Source of the DNA: Candidatus Duberdicusella sinuisediminis
GTDB lineage: Bacteria; Omnitrophota; Gorgyraeia; Duberdicusellales; Duberdicusellaceae
Length of the DNA stretch: 35,007 nucleotides
Assembly: GCA_003644445.1 (NCBI GenBank)
Contig: QNCG01000005.1
Coordinates: 1 to 35,007, forward strand
Direction: 5' to 3'
Part shown: one piece after another, positions 22,622 to 32,300 of the stretch
Layout of the letters: every line of letters starts with the position of its first letter
How positions within the stretch are numbered: position 1 is the stretch's first letter
Position numbers and translations under genes: made by a program
The notes under the pieces: generated by a model
The model's database searches: none
What the model saw: the letters and a program-made list of their open reading frames with translations, nothing else
Told to the model about the DNA's origin: nothing

Positions 22622-23569
22622 ATGGATAAAGAAAAGAAGAAATTTTTAAGGAGAAAAGCAGGGTGGGTTCTTCTTAAATTAAGTTCTCAACTGGTTAAGA
22701 TTCTACCCTTTAAATTTATTTTGTTTTTGGGAAGAGGTTTTGGTTTGTTAGGTTATGTTTTTTCACCAAGACACAGAAGAATAGCCTTAGAAAGTTTAAG
22801 TACAGCCTTTGCTGAAGAAAAGACCCCCTTAGAAATTAAAAGAATTGCCAAAGATTCCTTTAAATTTATGGGGGAGGCAGGATGGGAGATGTTTTATTTT
22901 CTTAATAATCCCGGTAAAGTTAAACAGAGAGTAGGAATTAAAGGCTTGGAGAATTTAGAAAAGGCCTTGGAGAAAAAGAGAGGGGTAATTGCCTTAACTG
23001 CTCATTTTGGTAATTTCCCTTTAATGTGTTTAAGGCTTAAAGAGGAAGGGGTTATAGTCAATACCATGGCCAGGCCTATGAGAGATGAAAAGGCAGGAAA
23101 TTTTATCCATAATTTGAGAACCCAGGCGGGAATTAAAACAATTTTTTCCTATCCTAAGAGAGAAGCTGTTTTTAACTCCCTTAAAGCCTTGGCTAATAAC
23201 GAGGTTTTAGTTATTCAGATGGACCAGAATTATGGCACAGGAGGAGTATGGGTTAAGTTTTTTGGAGAGTTAGCAGCTACTCCCGTAGGTCCTATAGTTT
23301 TGGCTTTAAGGAGTAAAGCAAGTATTGTGCCTATGTTTATAGTAAAACAAAGAGAGGGTTTCCATACTATTTTTATAGAAAAGGAAGTACCTTTAGAGAG
23401 GAAAGAGGATAAAGATGAAATAATACTTGTAAATGCTATAAAATTTACTAAAATAATAGAAGACTGGGTAAGGAAATATCCCTATTTGTGGAGTTGGATT
23501 CATCGACGTTGGAAGTCTCGGCCCCCAGAAAAAGTTTTTAACTTGAAATTTAGGGTTCAAAAAGATTGA
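22622..23569 (+). CDS. LpxL/HtrB-type lysophospholipid acyltransferase
   Basis: A 315-aa membrane-associated acyltransferase of the lipid A biosynthesis type (PF03279), probably transferring a secondary acyl chain to lipid A or a related lipid. An N-terminal hydrophobic helix (about 30-48) is followed by the active-site region TAHFGNFPLM with His128. In classical members the motif is HxGNWE; here Pro occupies the Glu position, a variant that may affect catalysis or mark a subfamily. MDQNYGTGGVWVKFFG and VGPIVLALRSKASIVPMFI are the usual later motifs, and the C-terminus has WSWIHRRWKSRP. The upstream region lacks a clear Shine-Dalgarno. Confidence 0.85.
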   Translation: MDKEKKKFLRRKAGWVLLKLSSQLVKILPFKFILFLGRGFGLLGYVFSPRHRRIALESLSTAFAEEKTPLEIKRIAKDSFKFMGEAGWEMFYFLNNPGKVKQRVGIKGLENLEKALEKKRGVIALTAHFGNFPLMCLRLKEEGVIVNTMARPMRDEKAGNFIHNLRTQAGIKTIFSYPKREAVFNSLKALANNEVLVIQMDQNYGTGGVWVKFFGELAATPVGPIVLALRSKASIVPMFIVKQREGFHTIFIEKEVPLERKEDKDEIILVNAIKFTKIIEDWVRKYPYLWSWIHRRWKSRPPEKVFNLKFRVQKD

Positions 23570-23574
23570 TTTTT

Positions 23575-23583
23575 TGGTATAAT
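23575..23583 (+). promoter_or_regulatory. extended -10 promoter for the small membrane protein gene
   Basis: TGGTATAAT is a consensus -10 with the TG extension; the -35 region (around GTTCAA) is weak. The predicted start near 23590 leaves a leader of about 50 nt before ATG 23640. Confidence 0.5.
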
Positions 23584-23639
23584 ACTGTTTTTTCACCAGA
23601 AGTTTCAGGGTTATTTATTTGAAAAAGAGGAGGTGCTAA

Positions 23640-23870
23640 ATGGCTGAAGAGGTAAAACAGACTGAACAAACTCAACAACCAGAAGAGAAGAAGTCTGCTG
23701 GAGAAGCAGGCAAGATGGTTCTCAAGATAGCCTTAGGAGTTGTTTTGGTAGGATTAGGTATCTGGGCGATTATAGCCTGGTGGAAAGATTTATTGTTAGT
23801 GGTTAAAGGTTGTATAGGTCCGTTCTTAATTTTAGCAGGAGCAATTACTATAGCCATAGCTAAAGACTAA
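23640..23870 (+). CDS. small two-TM hypothetical membrane protein
   Basis: A 76-aa protein with an acidic, Gln-rich N-terminus (about 1-24) and two hydrophobic helices (about 26-47 and 54-74) joined by WWKDLLLVVKGC. A strong Shine-Dalgarno (AGAGGAGG) and its own extended -10 promoter suggest a genuinely expressed gene. I recognise no family. It may be a short membrane chaperone or stress protein, but that is a guess. Confidence 0.7.
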   Translation: MAEEVKQTEQTQQPEEKKSAGEAGKMVLKIALGVVLVGLGIWAIIAWWKDLLLVVKGCIGPFLILAGAITIAIAKD

Positions 23871-23952
23871 AAGATAGAGAGAAAGAATCTACTTTACTGT
23901 TAAGAGAGAAATTTTTGCCGGAAAGAGTTTGGTTGTTATTTGGTAATACTAA

Positions 23953-24858
23953 GTGAAGATTGGTTTAGCTTTAGGAGGTGGGGGAGCAAGAGGTCTTGCT
24001 CATATCGGAGTGTTAGAGGTTCTGGAGAAGGAGAAAATACCTATTGATTTCATCTCGGGAACCTCGATGGGAGCAGTAGTAGGAGCCTTCTATGCTAAAA
24101 AGGGGAAGGTTGATTATTTAAAAAGTAAGATTTTCCCTTTTTTAAAAAGGGAGCTAATTAAGGAATTAGAAGAAAGATTCAGTTTAGCTTCTCAGAAAGA
24201 TATAAGTAAAAATCCTAAAGTCAAAAAGGCTTTTCTTTTTATTCGGGAATTTTATCTCTGGAATATCCGAATAGTTAAAAAAGGGCTCATAGATTATCGT
24301 CCTTTTGAGGTTCTTTTTAAGGAAGCCTTAGATGAGTGGAAATTTTCGGATTGTAAGATTCCCTTTCTCTGCGTAGCAGTAGACTTGGTAAAGGGAGAAG
24401 AGGTTTATTTAGGAGAGGGTCTTTTGTATAAGGCTTTGCTTGCTTCCTGTGCTTTACCGGGAGTTTTTCCTCCCTTAAGAGAAGGAGAAAAGTATTTAGT
24501 AGATGGCGGAGTATTGGAAGCTCTTCCTACTTTAGCTTTACGCAAGAAAAAAATAGATTTTATCCTGGGAGTAAGTTTAGAAAAGAAAAGACAGGAAAGA
24601 GTGGGCAGAAGTAGTATAGATATTCTTTTAAATGTAGATGAGATAAGGTACAATAGATTACTGGAAATTTTTAAGAATTTAGCTGATTTTATTTTTGAGC
24701 CTGAAGTTTCCGATTTTGGCTGGGCTGATTTTTCTAAGGTAGATACAATTATCGAGAGAGGAAGACAAGAAGCTTTGGAAAAACTCCCCCAGCTTAAGAA
24801 GAGATTAAAACGCAGGCGATTTTTTCCTTTCTTTAGGAAAGGAGGTTGCTATGGTTAA
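23953..24858 (+). CDS. patatin-like phospholipase
   Basis: A 301-aa Ser-Asp dyad acyl hydrolase of the RssA/patatin type from GTG 23953. The oxyanion motif GGGGARG (8-14), nucleophile elbow GTSMG (Ser38) and Asp184 in YLVDGGVLEALP are all intact, so lipid-acyl hydrolysis is likely. No signal peptide is seen; it is probably cytoplasmic or peripheral at the inner membrane. The C-terminus is basic (KRLKRRRFFPFFRKGG), which may bind anionic lipid. It overlaps the radical SAM gene by 8 nt, and that Shine-Dalgarno (GGAAAGGAGG) lies inside this gene. Confidence 0.9.
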   Translation: MKIGLALGGGGARGLAHIGVLEVLEKEKIPIDFISGTSMGAVVGAFYAKKGKVDYLKSKIFPFLKRELIKELEERFSLASQKDISKNPKVKKAFLFIREFYLWNIRIVKKGLIDYRPFEVLFKEALDEWKFSDCKIPFLCVAVDLVKGEEVYLGEGLLYKALLASCALPGVFPPLREGEKYLVDGGVLEALPTLALRKKKIDFILGVSLEKKRQERVGRSSIDILLNVDEIRYNRLLEIFKNLADFIFEPEVSDFGWADFSKVDTIIERGRQEALEKLPQLKKRLKRRRFFPFFRKGGCYG

Positions 24859-26236
24859 CAGGATAAAGCAATTTGTAGCTGAACAAGCCATTAAGAATAT
24901 TATAAGGCTTCTTCCCCGCTTTTCTAAAAATACTTTGATAAAGCTTACCTATTTAGCAGAGAGAGTGATGACCAAAGAAGACCCTGTGGTTTTAAAAGCT
25001 ATTAGAGAGACCAGGAAGTATTTCTTAGAGAACCATCCTTCTATAGAGATTGCCCGGAAAGTCTTTACTCAGCTTTCTCCTCATTGTCGGAGAAAATTTG
25101 TCGAGAATCTATTTATCAATGCTATGTTTAAGGGGGTAGATAAGGCTAAAGAGTTTAAAGAAGAGTATGGTTTTGAACCTCCCTGGTTTTTGGTCTTATC
25201 TCCTACTATGAGATGCAATCTTAATTGTCTGGGTTGCTCTACTCGTAAATACTCTAAGTCCGAGGATTTAGATATAGAGATAGTAGATAGGATTTTGACT
25301 GAAGCTAAGCAGAAGATGGGTATTCACTTTATAGTTACTCAGGGCGGGGAGATGTTTGTCTATGAGGATATGTGGAAGCTCTACCAAAAACACAACGATG
25401 TTTATTTTCAAGTCTATACTAACGGTACCCTTATTGATAAGGAAGCAGCCAGAAGGCTTGCTGAGTTGGGTAATGTTGCTCCTATTATAAGTTTAGAGGG
25501 TTTTAAAGAACAAACCGATGCTCGCCGAGGTAAAGGAGTTTTTGATAAGTGTATGCAAGCTATGGATAATTTGAAAGAAGAAGGAGTTTTGTTTGGAGCT
25601 TCTATTACTCATACCCGGGTTAATTCTGATATAGTTACTTCCTTAGATTTTATGGATATGCTGATTTCCAAAGGAGCATTTATAGTCTGGTATTTTCAGT
25701 TCCTTCCTATTGGTAAAGACCCTGATGTCAACCTTATGCCTACGCCTCTTCAGAGACAGAGGCTCCGAAACTTTGTAGAAGAAGTAAGAGCGACTCGTCC
25801 AATATTTATTGGCGATTTCTGGAATGATGGTCCTTTTGTGGGAGGGTGTATTGCTGCTGGAAGGAGGTACGTCCATATTAATCATAAAGGAGATGTGGAG
25901 CCATGTGCTTTTGTCCATTTTGCTGTAGATAATATAAGAGAAAAATCTCTAATTGAGGCTCTGCAGTCAGATTTCTTTAAATTCTTGCGGTCAAAACAAC
26001 CCTTTGCTGAAAATCTCTATGCTCCCTGTATGATTATTGATAATCCTTATATTTTGAGAGAGGCAGTGAAGAATTTTAAAGCCTACCCTACTCACGAAGG
26101 AGCAGAAAAAGTATTAGAAGGAGAGGTTGCCCAACACTTAGATAGATACTCTTCTGAGCTTAAAGAGTTGACTAAGTCTGCCTGGGAAGAATGGAAAGCT
26201 TCCCGGGAAAGTCCGGAGATTTCTCAACCTGTTTAA
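24851..26236 (+). CDS. radical SAM protein with SPASM-like C-terminus
   Basis: A 461-aa enzyme with the [4Fe-4S]/SAM motif CNLNCLGC (Cys122, Cys126, Cys129) in SPTMRCNLNCLGCSTRKYS. A helical N-terminal domain of about 110 residues precedes it. Later features are VTQGGEMFV, VYTNGTLID, IISLEGFKEQTDARRG and a C-terminal segment GGCIAAGRRYVHINHKGDVEPCAF with further Cys residues (near 399 too), which could hold an auxiliary cluster. Substrate is unknown. Overlap with a patatin upstream and a SEC59-like lipid kinase downstream suggests work on a lipid or isoprenoid, conceivably like bacterial radical SAM enzymes that modify membrane lipid tails; this is inference only. Confidence 0.8.
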   Translation: MVNRIKQFVAEQAIKNIIRLLPRFSKNTLIKLTYLAERVMTKEDPVVLKAIRETRKYFLENHPSIEIARKVFTQLSPHCRRKFVENLFINAMFKGVDKAKEFKEEYGFEPPWFLVLSPTMRCNLNCLGCSTRKYSKSEDLDIEIVDRILTEAKQKMGIHFIVTQGGEMFVYEDMWKLYQKHNDVYFQVYTNGTLIDKEAARRLAELGNVAPIISLEGFKEQTDARRGKGVFDKCMQAMDNLKEEGVLFGASITHTRVNSDIVTSLDFMDMLISKGAFIVWYFQFLPIGKDPDVNLMPTPLQRQRLRNFVEEVRATRPIFIGDFWNDGPFVGGCIAAGRRYVHINHKGDVEPCAFVHFAVDNIREKSLIEALQSDFFKFLRSKQPFAENLYAPCMIIDNPYILREAVKNFKAYPTHEGAEKVLEGEVAQHLDRYSSELKELTKSAWEEWKASRESPEISQPV

Positions 26237-26799
26237 TGAGTATATTTTTAAGAAAGGTTTATAGACTCTCTGCTTTGATTTTTCCTTTAACCTATTTTTT
26301 TTCTTCCAAGGCTTTTATCTTAGGCATAACCGGAGTTATTCTTCTGGGACTACTCATTTTAGAAATAGTTAGATTTAAAAACCCTTCCTTTAATAGGAAA
26401 ATATTTTCTTCTTTTTCTCGCCTTTTAAAAGACAGAGAAAGAGAGAGAATTTCCGGGACTACTATTTTTTTTATAGGAGTTTTTATTACGGTTTTAATTT
26501 TTCCTAAGGAGATAGCCATAATTTCTTTACTTTACTTAATTGTAGGAGATGCTCTCTCAGGGATAGTCGGGTTTAACTGGGGAAGATTTAAGATAGGTAA
26601 AAAATCCTTGGAAGGATTTTTAGCTTGTTGGTTAGGTTGTTTGGGTATAGGTTTAATTTTAAGAATTTTTTTTCTCTTTTCTTACCCGGCACTGATTTTA
26701 TCTTCTTTGGCTGTAGCTTTAGTAGAATTATTCCCCTTTATTGACGATAATTTAACTATACCTCTAATAGGAGGGGCTATTCTCTATGTTCTTAGATAG
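26236..26799 (+). CDS. SEC59/VTE5-type CTP-dependent polyprenol or phytol kinase-like protein
   Basis: A 187-aa integral membrane protein from ATG 26236, which shares its first base with the radical SAM stop (TAATG). A longer frame from 26191 would overlap that gene by 46 nt and is less likely. Several hydrophobic segments fill the length, and the motif LIVGDALSGIVGFNWGRFKIGKKSLEG corresponds to the GDAxAxxxG...GKKSxEG CDP-binding pattern of dolichol kinase/phytol kinase proteins (COG0170). These phosphorylate an isoprenoid alcohol with CTP. It overlaps the next gene by 14 nt. The identity of the substrate cannot be told. Confidence 0.8.
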   Translation: MSIFLRKVYRLSALIFPLTYFFSSKAFILGITGVILLGLLILEIVRFKNPSFNRKIFSSFSRLLKDRERERISGTTIFFIGVFITVLIFPKEIAIISLLYLIVGDALSGIVGFNWGRFKIGKKSLEGFLACWLGCLGIGLILRIFFLFSYPALILSSLAVALVELFPFIDDNLTIPLIGGAILYVLR

Positions 26800-28105
26800 G
26801 TATTTTAAGTTTAAAGAAAATAATACTAATTTAAAAAGAGAAATTTTAGGAGGATTAACTACCTTTTTTACTATGGCTTATATTATAGTAGTTAATCCAG
26901 CTATTTTGGAAGCTTGCGGTATTCCTAAGCCAGCCTCTTTTACTGCCACTGTGCTTTCAGCTTTTCTGGGAACTCTTTTAATGGGAGTTTATGCTAAAAG
27001 ACCTTTTGCTATTGCTCCTTATATGGGAGAGAATGCTTTTATTGCCTATACAGTATGTAAAGTCTTAGGTTTCCCCTGGCAAGTAGCTTTGGGGGCTGTG
27101 TTTTTAGGAGGAGTTTTATTTTTTTTCCTTACCGTATTTAAGTTAAGAGCCTGGTTATCTAAATCTATCCCTCAGTCTTTAAAGTATAGTTTTTCGGTAG
27201 GGTTAGGACTTTTCTTAGCTTTTATTGGTTTAAATATTTCGGGGTTTATAAGTTTAGGCACAGCTTCAGCTCCAGTGAAGTTAGCCAATTTAAGAACACC
27301 CGATACTTTATTAGCTGTTTTTTGCCTTCTTTTGATTTCTCTCTTGATGATTAAAAAAGTAAGAGGAGCTTTTTTATTAGGTATGCTTTCAGTTACTTTT
27401 TTAGGGGTTTTTTGGGGAAAGATAAAAATAGATTCTTGGTGGAGTTTGCCTCCTTCTTTAGCTCCGACTTTTTTAAAATTTACTGAATTTTTTAAATATC
27501 CGGGATTGGTCTTAACCTGGGGGATGTTTTCAGTGGTTTTAACTGTATTTGTTATGGATTTCGTAGATACTATGGGTACTTTAATTGGGGTTTCAGCCCG
27601 AGCAGGTCTTTTAGATAAAGATGGGAACCTCCCGGAGATTGAGAAACCTATGTTAGTAGATGCTTTAGCTACAATATTTTCGGCAAGTTTAGGAACCACT
27701 ACTGCTGGTACTTATATAGAGTCAGCCTCAGGCGTAGAAGAAGGAGCTCGCACCGGCTTTTCCAGTGTGGTTTGTGCTTTCTTATTCTTATTAGCTTTAT
27801 TCTTTTCTCCTCTGCTTACCCTGGTTCCTCCCTATGCTTATGGCCCGGTTTTAGTTATTGTGGGCAGTTTAATGATTTTCCCTGTGGCCAGAATAGATTT
27901 TTCTGACTATACTGAGTATATCCCTGCGTTTTCAGTAATTGTATTTAGCTGTTTTACCTATAATTTAGGAGTAGGGATTACTGCAGGGTTTTTGTTCTAT
28001 CTTTTGCTTAAATTATTTTCAGGAAGATTTAAAGACTTAAATTTGGGGAGAATTCTTTTGGGAATAGTTTCTCTTTTATTCTTTTTATTTTATCCTTATA
28101 ACTAA
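26786..28105 (+). CDS. NCS2-type purine permease (AzgA-like)
   Basis: A 439-aa inner-membrane transporter with about 12-14 hydrophobic segments. Signatures of the guanine/hypoxanthine branch of the NCS2 family are LGGLTTFFTMAYIIVVNPAIL, FAIAPYMGENAFIAYTVC, DFVDTMGTLIGVSARAGLLD and TIFSASLGTTTAGTYIESASGVEEGARTG. It probably imports purine bases with protons. The start overlaps the upstream gene by 14 nt, so it is in the same transcript. Confidence 0.92.
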   Translation: MFLDRYFKFKENNTNLKREILGGLTTFFTMAYIIVVNPAILEACGIPKPASFTATVLSAFLGTLLMGVYAKRPFAIAPYMGENAFIAYTVCKVLGFPWQVALGAVFLGGVLFFFLTVFKLRAWLSKSIPQSLKYSFSVGLGLFLAFIGLNISGFISLGTASAPVKLANLRTPDTLLAVFCLLLISLLMIKKVRGAFLLGMLSVTFLGVFWGKIKIDSWWSLPPSLAPTFLKFTEFFKYPGLVLTWGMFSVVLTVFVMDFVDTMGTLIGVSARAGLLDKDGNLPEIEKPMLVDALATIFSASLGTTTAGTYIESASGVEEGARTGFSSVVCAFLFLLALFFSPLLTLVPPYAYGPVLVIVGSLMIFPVARIDFSDYTEYIPAFSVIVFSCFTYNLGVGITAGFLFYLLLKLFSGRFKDLNLGRILLGIVSLLFFLFYPYN

Positions 28106-28117
28106 AGGGAGGGGGTT

Positions 28118-28660
28118 ATGTTGGTTAAGAGTTTAGGTCTAAGATTTAGTTTTTTGAAACTGGTGAGAGAAATTTTAATAGTGAGTATTTTTGTTTTTCT
28201 TTTAACTCTTTCTTCTAAAGCAAGAATTTATTTCCCTTTCTCTCCTGTTCCTGCGACTTTGCAGACTTTAGTTATTTTTTTAGGTGTAGTTTTCTGGAGA
28301 GAGAAAGCAGTTTTTTCTCAGCTTATCTGGATTTTCTTAGGTATTTTAGGTCTTCCTCTCTTTTCTCGGGGAGGAGGGTCTCTCTATATTTTTTCTCCCA
28401 CTTTTGGATATATATCAGGATTTTTAGTAGCCAGCTTATTCTTAGTTAAGTTTTTATTTTTAAAAAAGAATTTTTATTGGTACCTTCTTTCTTTCTCCTT
28501 AGCTAATCTAATCATTTATATTTTGGGAGTGGTAGGGATTGTTTTGAGTTTAAAGATTTCTTTTCTTTCAGCAATAGGGATTGGGGTTTTTCCTTTTATA
28601 TATGGAGATTTTTTGAAGATAGTCTTAGCTAGTTTAATAACTAAGTTAAGCAAAGTTTGA
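28118..28660 (+). CDS. bioY: BioY-type biotin transporter S-component
   Basis: A 180-aa membrane protein with about six hydrophobic helices. The family signature SPVPATLQTLVIFLG, followed by LGILGLPLFSRGGGSLYIFSPTFGYISGFL, matches BioY. BioY captures biotin with high affinity, alone or with the ECF EcfA/A'/T module, which is not present in this window. A strong Shine-Dalgarno (AAAGGGAGGGGG) precedes ATG 28118. No biotin synthesis gene is in view, consistent with dependence on uptake, but that cannot be judged from one window. Confidence 0.88.
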   Translation: MLVKSLGLRFSFLKLVREILIVSIFVFLLTLSSKARIYFPFSPVPATLQTLVIFLGVVFWREKAVFSQLIWIFLGILGLPLFSRGGGSLYIFSPTFGYISGFLVASLFLVKFLFLKKNFYWYLLSFSLANLIIYILGVVGIVLSLKISFLSAIGIGVFPFIYGDFLKIVLASLITKLSKV

Positions 28661-28662
28661 TT

Positions 28663-29262
28663 ATGTTGCGACGCTGGTTTTTTACCGGATTAGTAGTTTT
28701 AGTGCCTGTGGTTATTACTATCTATGTAGTAATAGGGCTCTTTAACTTTGCTGATTCTATTTTAGGTAAGTATATAAATCGTTATATTTTCCTTTATTTT
28801 GGTTATAAAATCCCGGGTTTAGGGATAATCTTTTCGGTCTTGATAATTGTTTTGGTAGGAATTATTTCTTCTTTTCTCAGGTGGAGGATTTTTAAGCGGT
28901 TGGAATTATTAATTTTAAAATTTCCTTTAGTGGGCAGAATTTATGCCCCTACCAAAGAAATTGTAAGATTTTTATTTTCTCCCTCTAAACCTTCTTTTAA
29001 AAGAGTTGTGTTAGTAGAATTTCCTAAAGAGGGTATATATTCTTTAGCTTTTATAACTGGAAAGTCTTCTAAGATTAATCAAAAGACTGGTAAAAAAATG
29101 ATAAGCATCTTCATTCCTTCTTCACCTTCTCCTCTCACCGGCTTTACTTATTTTATATCTGAAGATAAACTCATCTATTTAGATATCTCTGTAGAAGAGG
29201 CAGTTAAGATTATAGTTTCGGGAGGAATGTTGAGTTCTTCAGAAAATTTCTCTCAAAAATAG
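28663..29262 (+). CDS. DUF502 family membrane protein
   Basis: A 199-aa protein from ATG 28663; a TTG at 28657, overlapping the bioY stop, is also possible. Two N-terminal TM segments (about 7-28 and 48-70) start with LRRWFFTGLVVLVPVVIT and carry the family pattern PGLGIIFSVLIIVLVGIIS, followed by PLVGRIYAPTKEIVRFL and a soluble domain with VVLVEFPKEGIYSLAFITG. This corresponds to DUF502 (COG2928) inner-membrane proteins of unknown function. It is co-directional and tightly spaced with bioY. Confidence 0.85.
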   Translation: MLRRWFFTGLVVLVPVVITIYVVIGLFNFADSILGKYINRYIFLYFGYKIPGLGIIFSVLIIVLVGIISSFLRWRIFKRLELLILKFPLVGRIYAPTKEIVRFLFSPSKPSFKRVVLVEFPKEGIYSLAFITGKSSKINQKTGKKMISIFIPSSPSPLTGFTYFISEDKLIYLDISVEEAVKIIVSGGMLSSSENFSQK

Positions 29263-29290
29263 TTGCCTATTTTTAAAATTTAGATAAAAT
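29263..29290 (+). promoter_or_regulatory. putative promoter for the 1067-aa GH94-like gene
   Basis: TTGCCT (29263-29268), a 16-bp spacer and TAAAAT (29285-29290). The start would be near 29297, giving a leader of about 20 nt. The boxes are the same as those proposed upstream of the pilin gene. Confidence 0.4.
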
Positions 29291-29315
29291 ATATCTCTAT
29301 TTTATTTTCTAAATT

Positions 29316-32300
29316 ATGGCTAAGTATAGTTTAAACAAAGAAGAGTTTTTCATAGAAGACTACAACAAGGCAAAAAGTTTTTGTAGTTTCTTGCCCGGTA
29401 TTTCTGGTAAGTTTGGCCTTCCTCTTTGGTGCTTTTATGTAAATAGGGCTCAGGGAGTAGTAAGTTTGGGGATAAAAGATAAGGACCACTCCCTTTTAGA
29501 ATTTTTACCGGCCAATAAGTCTCTATTTTCAGTATTTTACCGGGGGTTCAGGACATTTTTAAAAATAGACTCTAAATTTTATGAGCCTTTCCGCATCCCC
29601 CAGAAGAACCAGGTGAGGCAGGTTATGAAAGTGTCTTCCTCTTTTCTGGAGATTGAAGAGGAAAATAAAAAGAGGGGTTTGGATATAAGGGTAAGGTATT
29701 TTACTCTGCCTTCTTCTGAATTTGCTTCTTTAGTAAGGATAGTGGAGTTAAAAAATATTACTACCCGGCCCAGAGATTTAGAAATTATTGATGGTTTGCC
29801 AGGTATACTTCCCTATGGTTGTAAGAACCTTTTTCTTAAAGATTTAGCCCGGACTTTAGAGGCTTGGATGCAAAGTTATCTTAATAAAGATTTAGCCTTT
29901 TTTAAGTTGAAGGTTTCTCCTCAGGATATTGCTCAGACTATTTATATCCAAGGAGTAAATTTCTATTTTTCTTGTTTTTTCTCTAAGAAAAACGAGATTA
30001 AATTTTTAAGGCCAATCATAGATTCCCACCTTCTTTTTGGCGAGGATTCAGACTTAAGCCTCCCTTTTAATTTTGCAGATAAAAAGTTTAATTATGTAAA
30101 GAAAGACCTTCTTCTGGGAAGGACTCCCTGTGCTTTTTCCTTCGTCAAACTGAGGCTTAATCCCCAGGAGAGTTTTAGATTTTTTAGCTTTATTGGTTCA
30201 GCAGAAAGAGAGGAAGAGGTTGTTAATTTTTCTAAGAAGCTAAGTTTGAGTTGGATTGAGGATAAGTTTGAAGAGAATAAAAAAATTATAAAAGAGATTC
30301 AGCAAAAGGCTTTTATAAATTCTTCATTAAAAACCCTTGACTTCTATACTCAGCAGAATTTCTTAGATAATGTTTTAAGGGGAGGGTTTCCTCAAAGGTT
30401 TGGAGATAAAGTCTTTTATCTCTATAATAGAAAGCACGGAGATTTAGAAAGAGATTATAACAGATTTAAATTTGAACACAACTTCCTTTCTTCAGGAGAA
30501 GGAAATTACCGGGATATAAATCAGAATAGACGCCAGGATGTATTTTTTGAGCCCAAAGTTTTTGAAGAAAATATCCGGTTATTTTTTAATCTTCAGAGGT
30601 TAGATAGTTATAATCCTTTAGTAGTTAAGTCTCCTAAGTTTATTTTTAGGGATAAAGAGTCTTTTAAGAAGGCTTTTTTTGAGTTTTTCGTTTCAGAATT
30701 GTTAAAGAAGTTAGAAGGAATGGTGTTTTCAGAATTTTCTCTCTCGGAGTTTATGAGGTTTTTGAAGGAAAATAAAGTATCTTCTAAATTGTGGGAGGAA
30801 TTAATTAAAAGAGTTTTGAGTTTTTCTAAGAAGGTAGAACAGGCTGATTTTGGAGAGGGTTTCTGGATAGACCACTTTACTTATAATTTGGATTTGGTAG
30901 AGAGTTTTTTAGCAGTATTTCCTGATAAAGAATCAGAGCTCTTATTTAAAGAAGAGTATTCTTTCTATGATGATTTCTGCAAACTGACCCCCCGGAGGAA
31001 AAGATATTACCTTAAAGATGGCTATATTTTGCAAAAAGATTTTCTGGGGTTTGACGGGGAAAAAGCCAATTTGATAAATTCCCGTCAGTATTTTAAACAC
31101 CAGTTAAGAATAAGAGATAAAGACGAAGTTTTCTATACTAACTTATTAGTTAAGCTTTTGGTAGTAGTTTTGAACCGGATTTCTACCCTTGACCCTTTTG
31201 GCAGGGGCGTAGAAATGGAGGCAGGAAAACCGGGCTGGTGTGATGCCCTTAATGGTTTACCTTCTCTTTTAGGCTCCTCTTTGGCCGAGACCTTTGAGCT
31301 TTTGAGGATAATTCTCTTTCTTAAAGAAAAGGTTGGAAAATACAGAGAAAAGAAGATATCTCTGCCTTCAGAAATATTTAACTTTTTTAAAGACTTAAAA
31401 GAGCTTCTTCAGGAAAGTAAATCGGAGGGTTTTAAAGATAGTCTGGATTTCTGGGAGAGGAGCCATACTCTTAAAGAAGATTTCCGGGAAAAAGTCTTCT
31501 GGGGAGTAAGTTCTGAATTTTATTCACTATCTTTAGGAGAGGTAGAGGAGTTTTTAGAGCTGAGTGAGGAGAAGATTTCTTTAGGGTTAAAAGATATAGA
31601 TTATAAGAGATTGCCTACTTACTTTATAAATGAAGTAGTGGAATACCAGGAAAAGCAGGGTTTTATCTTTCCTTTAAAGTTTAAACAGAAGGAACTCCCT
31701 ATCTTTTTAGAAGGCTTTGTGAGAGCTATGAAGATATCGCCCCCAGAAACTATTAAACTAATCTACAATTCTTTAAAGAAAAGTTCCCTCTATGATAAGA
31801 ATTTAAAGATGTACAAAATCTGTACTTCTTTGAGAAAAGCACCTTTGGAAATAGGAAGAATAAAAGTATTTCCTCCGGGCTGGTTAGAAAATGAATCTAT
31901 CTGGGTGCATATGGAGTATAAGTATCTTTTGGAATTAATAAAGGCTGGACTTTATGAAGAGTTCTATAAAGAATTTTTTAACTGTTTTATCTGTTTTTTA
32001 AAACCTTCAATTTATGGGAGAAGTAATTTAGAGAATTCTTCTTTTATAGTAAGTTCAGCTAATCCCGATAAGAAGCTCTGGGGGAGAGGTTTTGTGGCTC
32101 GACTTACTGGAGCAACTTCTGAAGCTTTAAATATACTACTTTTTATGTGTTTAGGAAAAAATCCTTTTTATCTGAAGCAAGGGAAATTAATATTAGAGTT
32201 TAAGCCTTTGTTAAAGAAAGACCTTTTTACTAAAAAAGAAGATGCTGTCTTTATCTTAGATAATAAAGGAAAACCCCAGGAATTTACTCTCCCTAAAAAT

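Noticed and set aside
22615-22624. TATAAT just upstream of the acyltransferase gene at 22622
   Set aside because: The start codon is only 1 nt after the hexamer, so a transcript initiated there would begin inside the gene.
27172-27699. Minus-strand 175-codon open frame
   Set aside because: It is antisense to well-conserved purine permease sequence and has no family features or ribosome-binding site.
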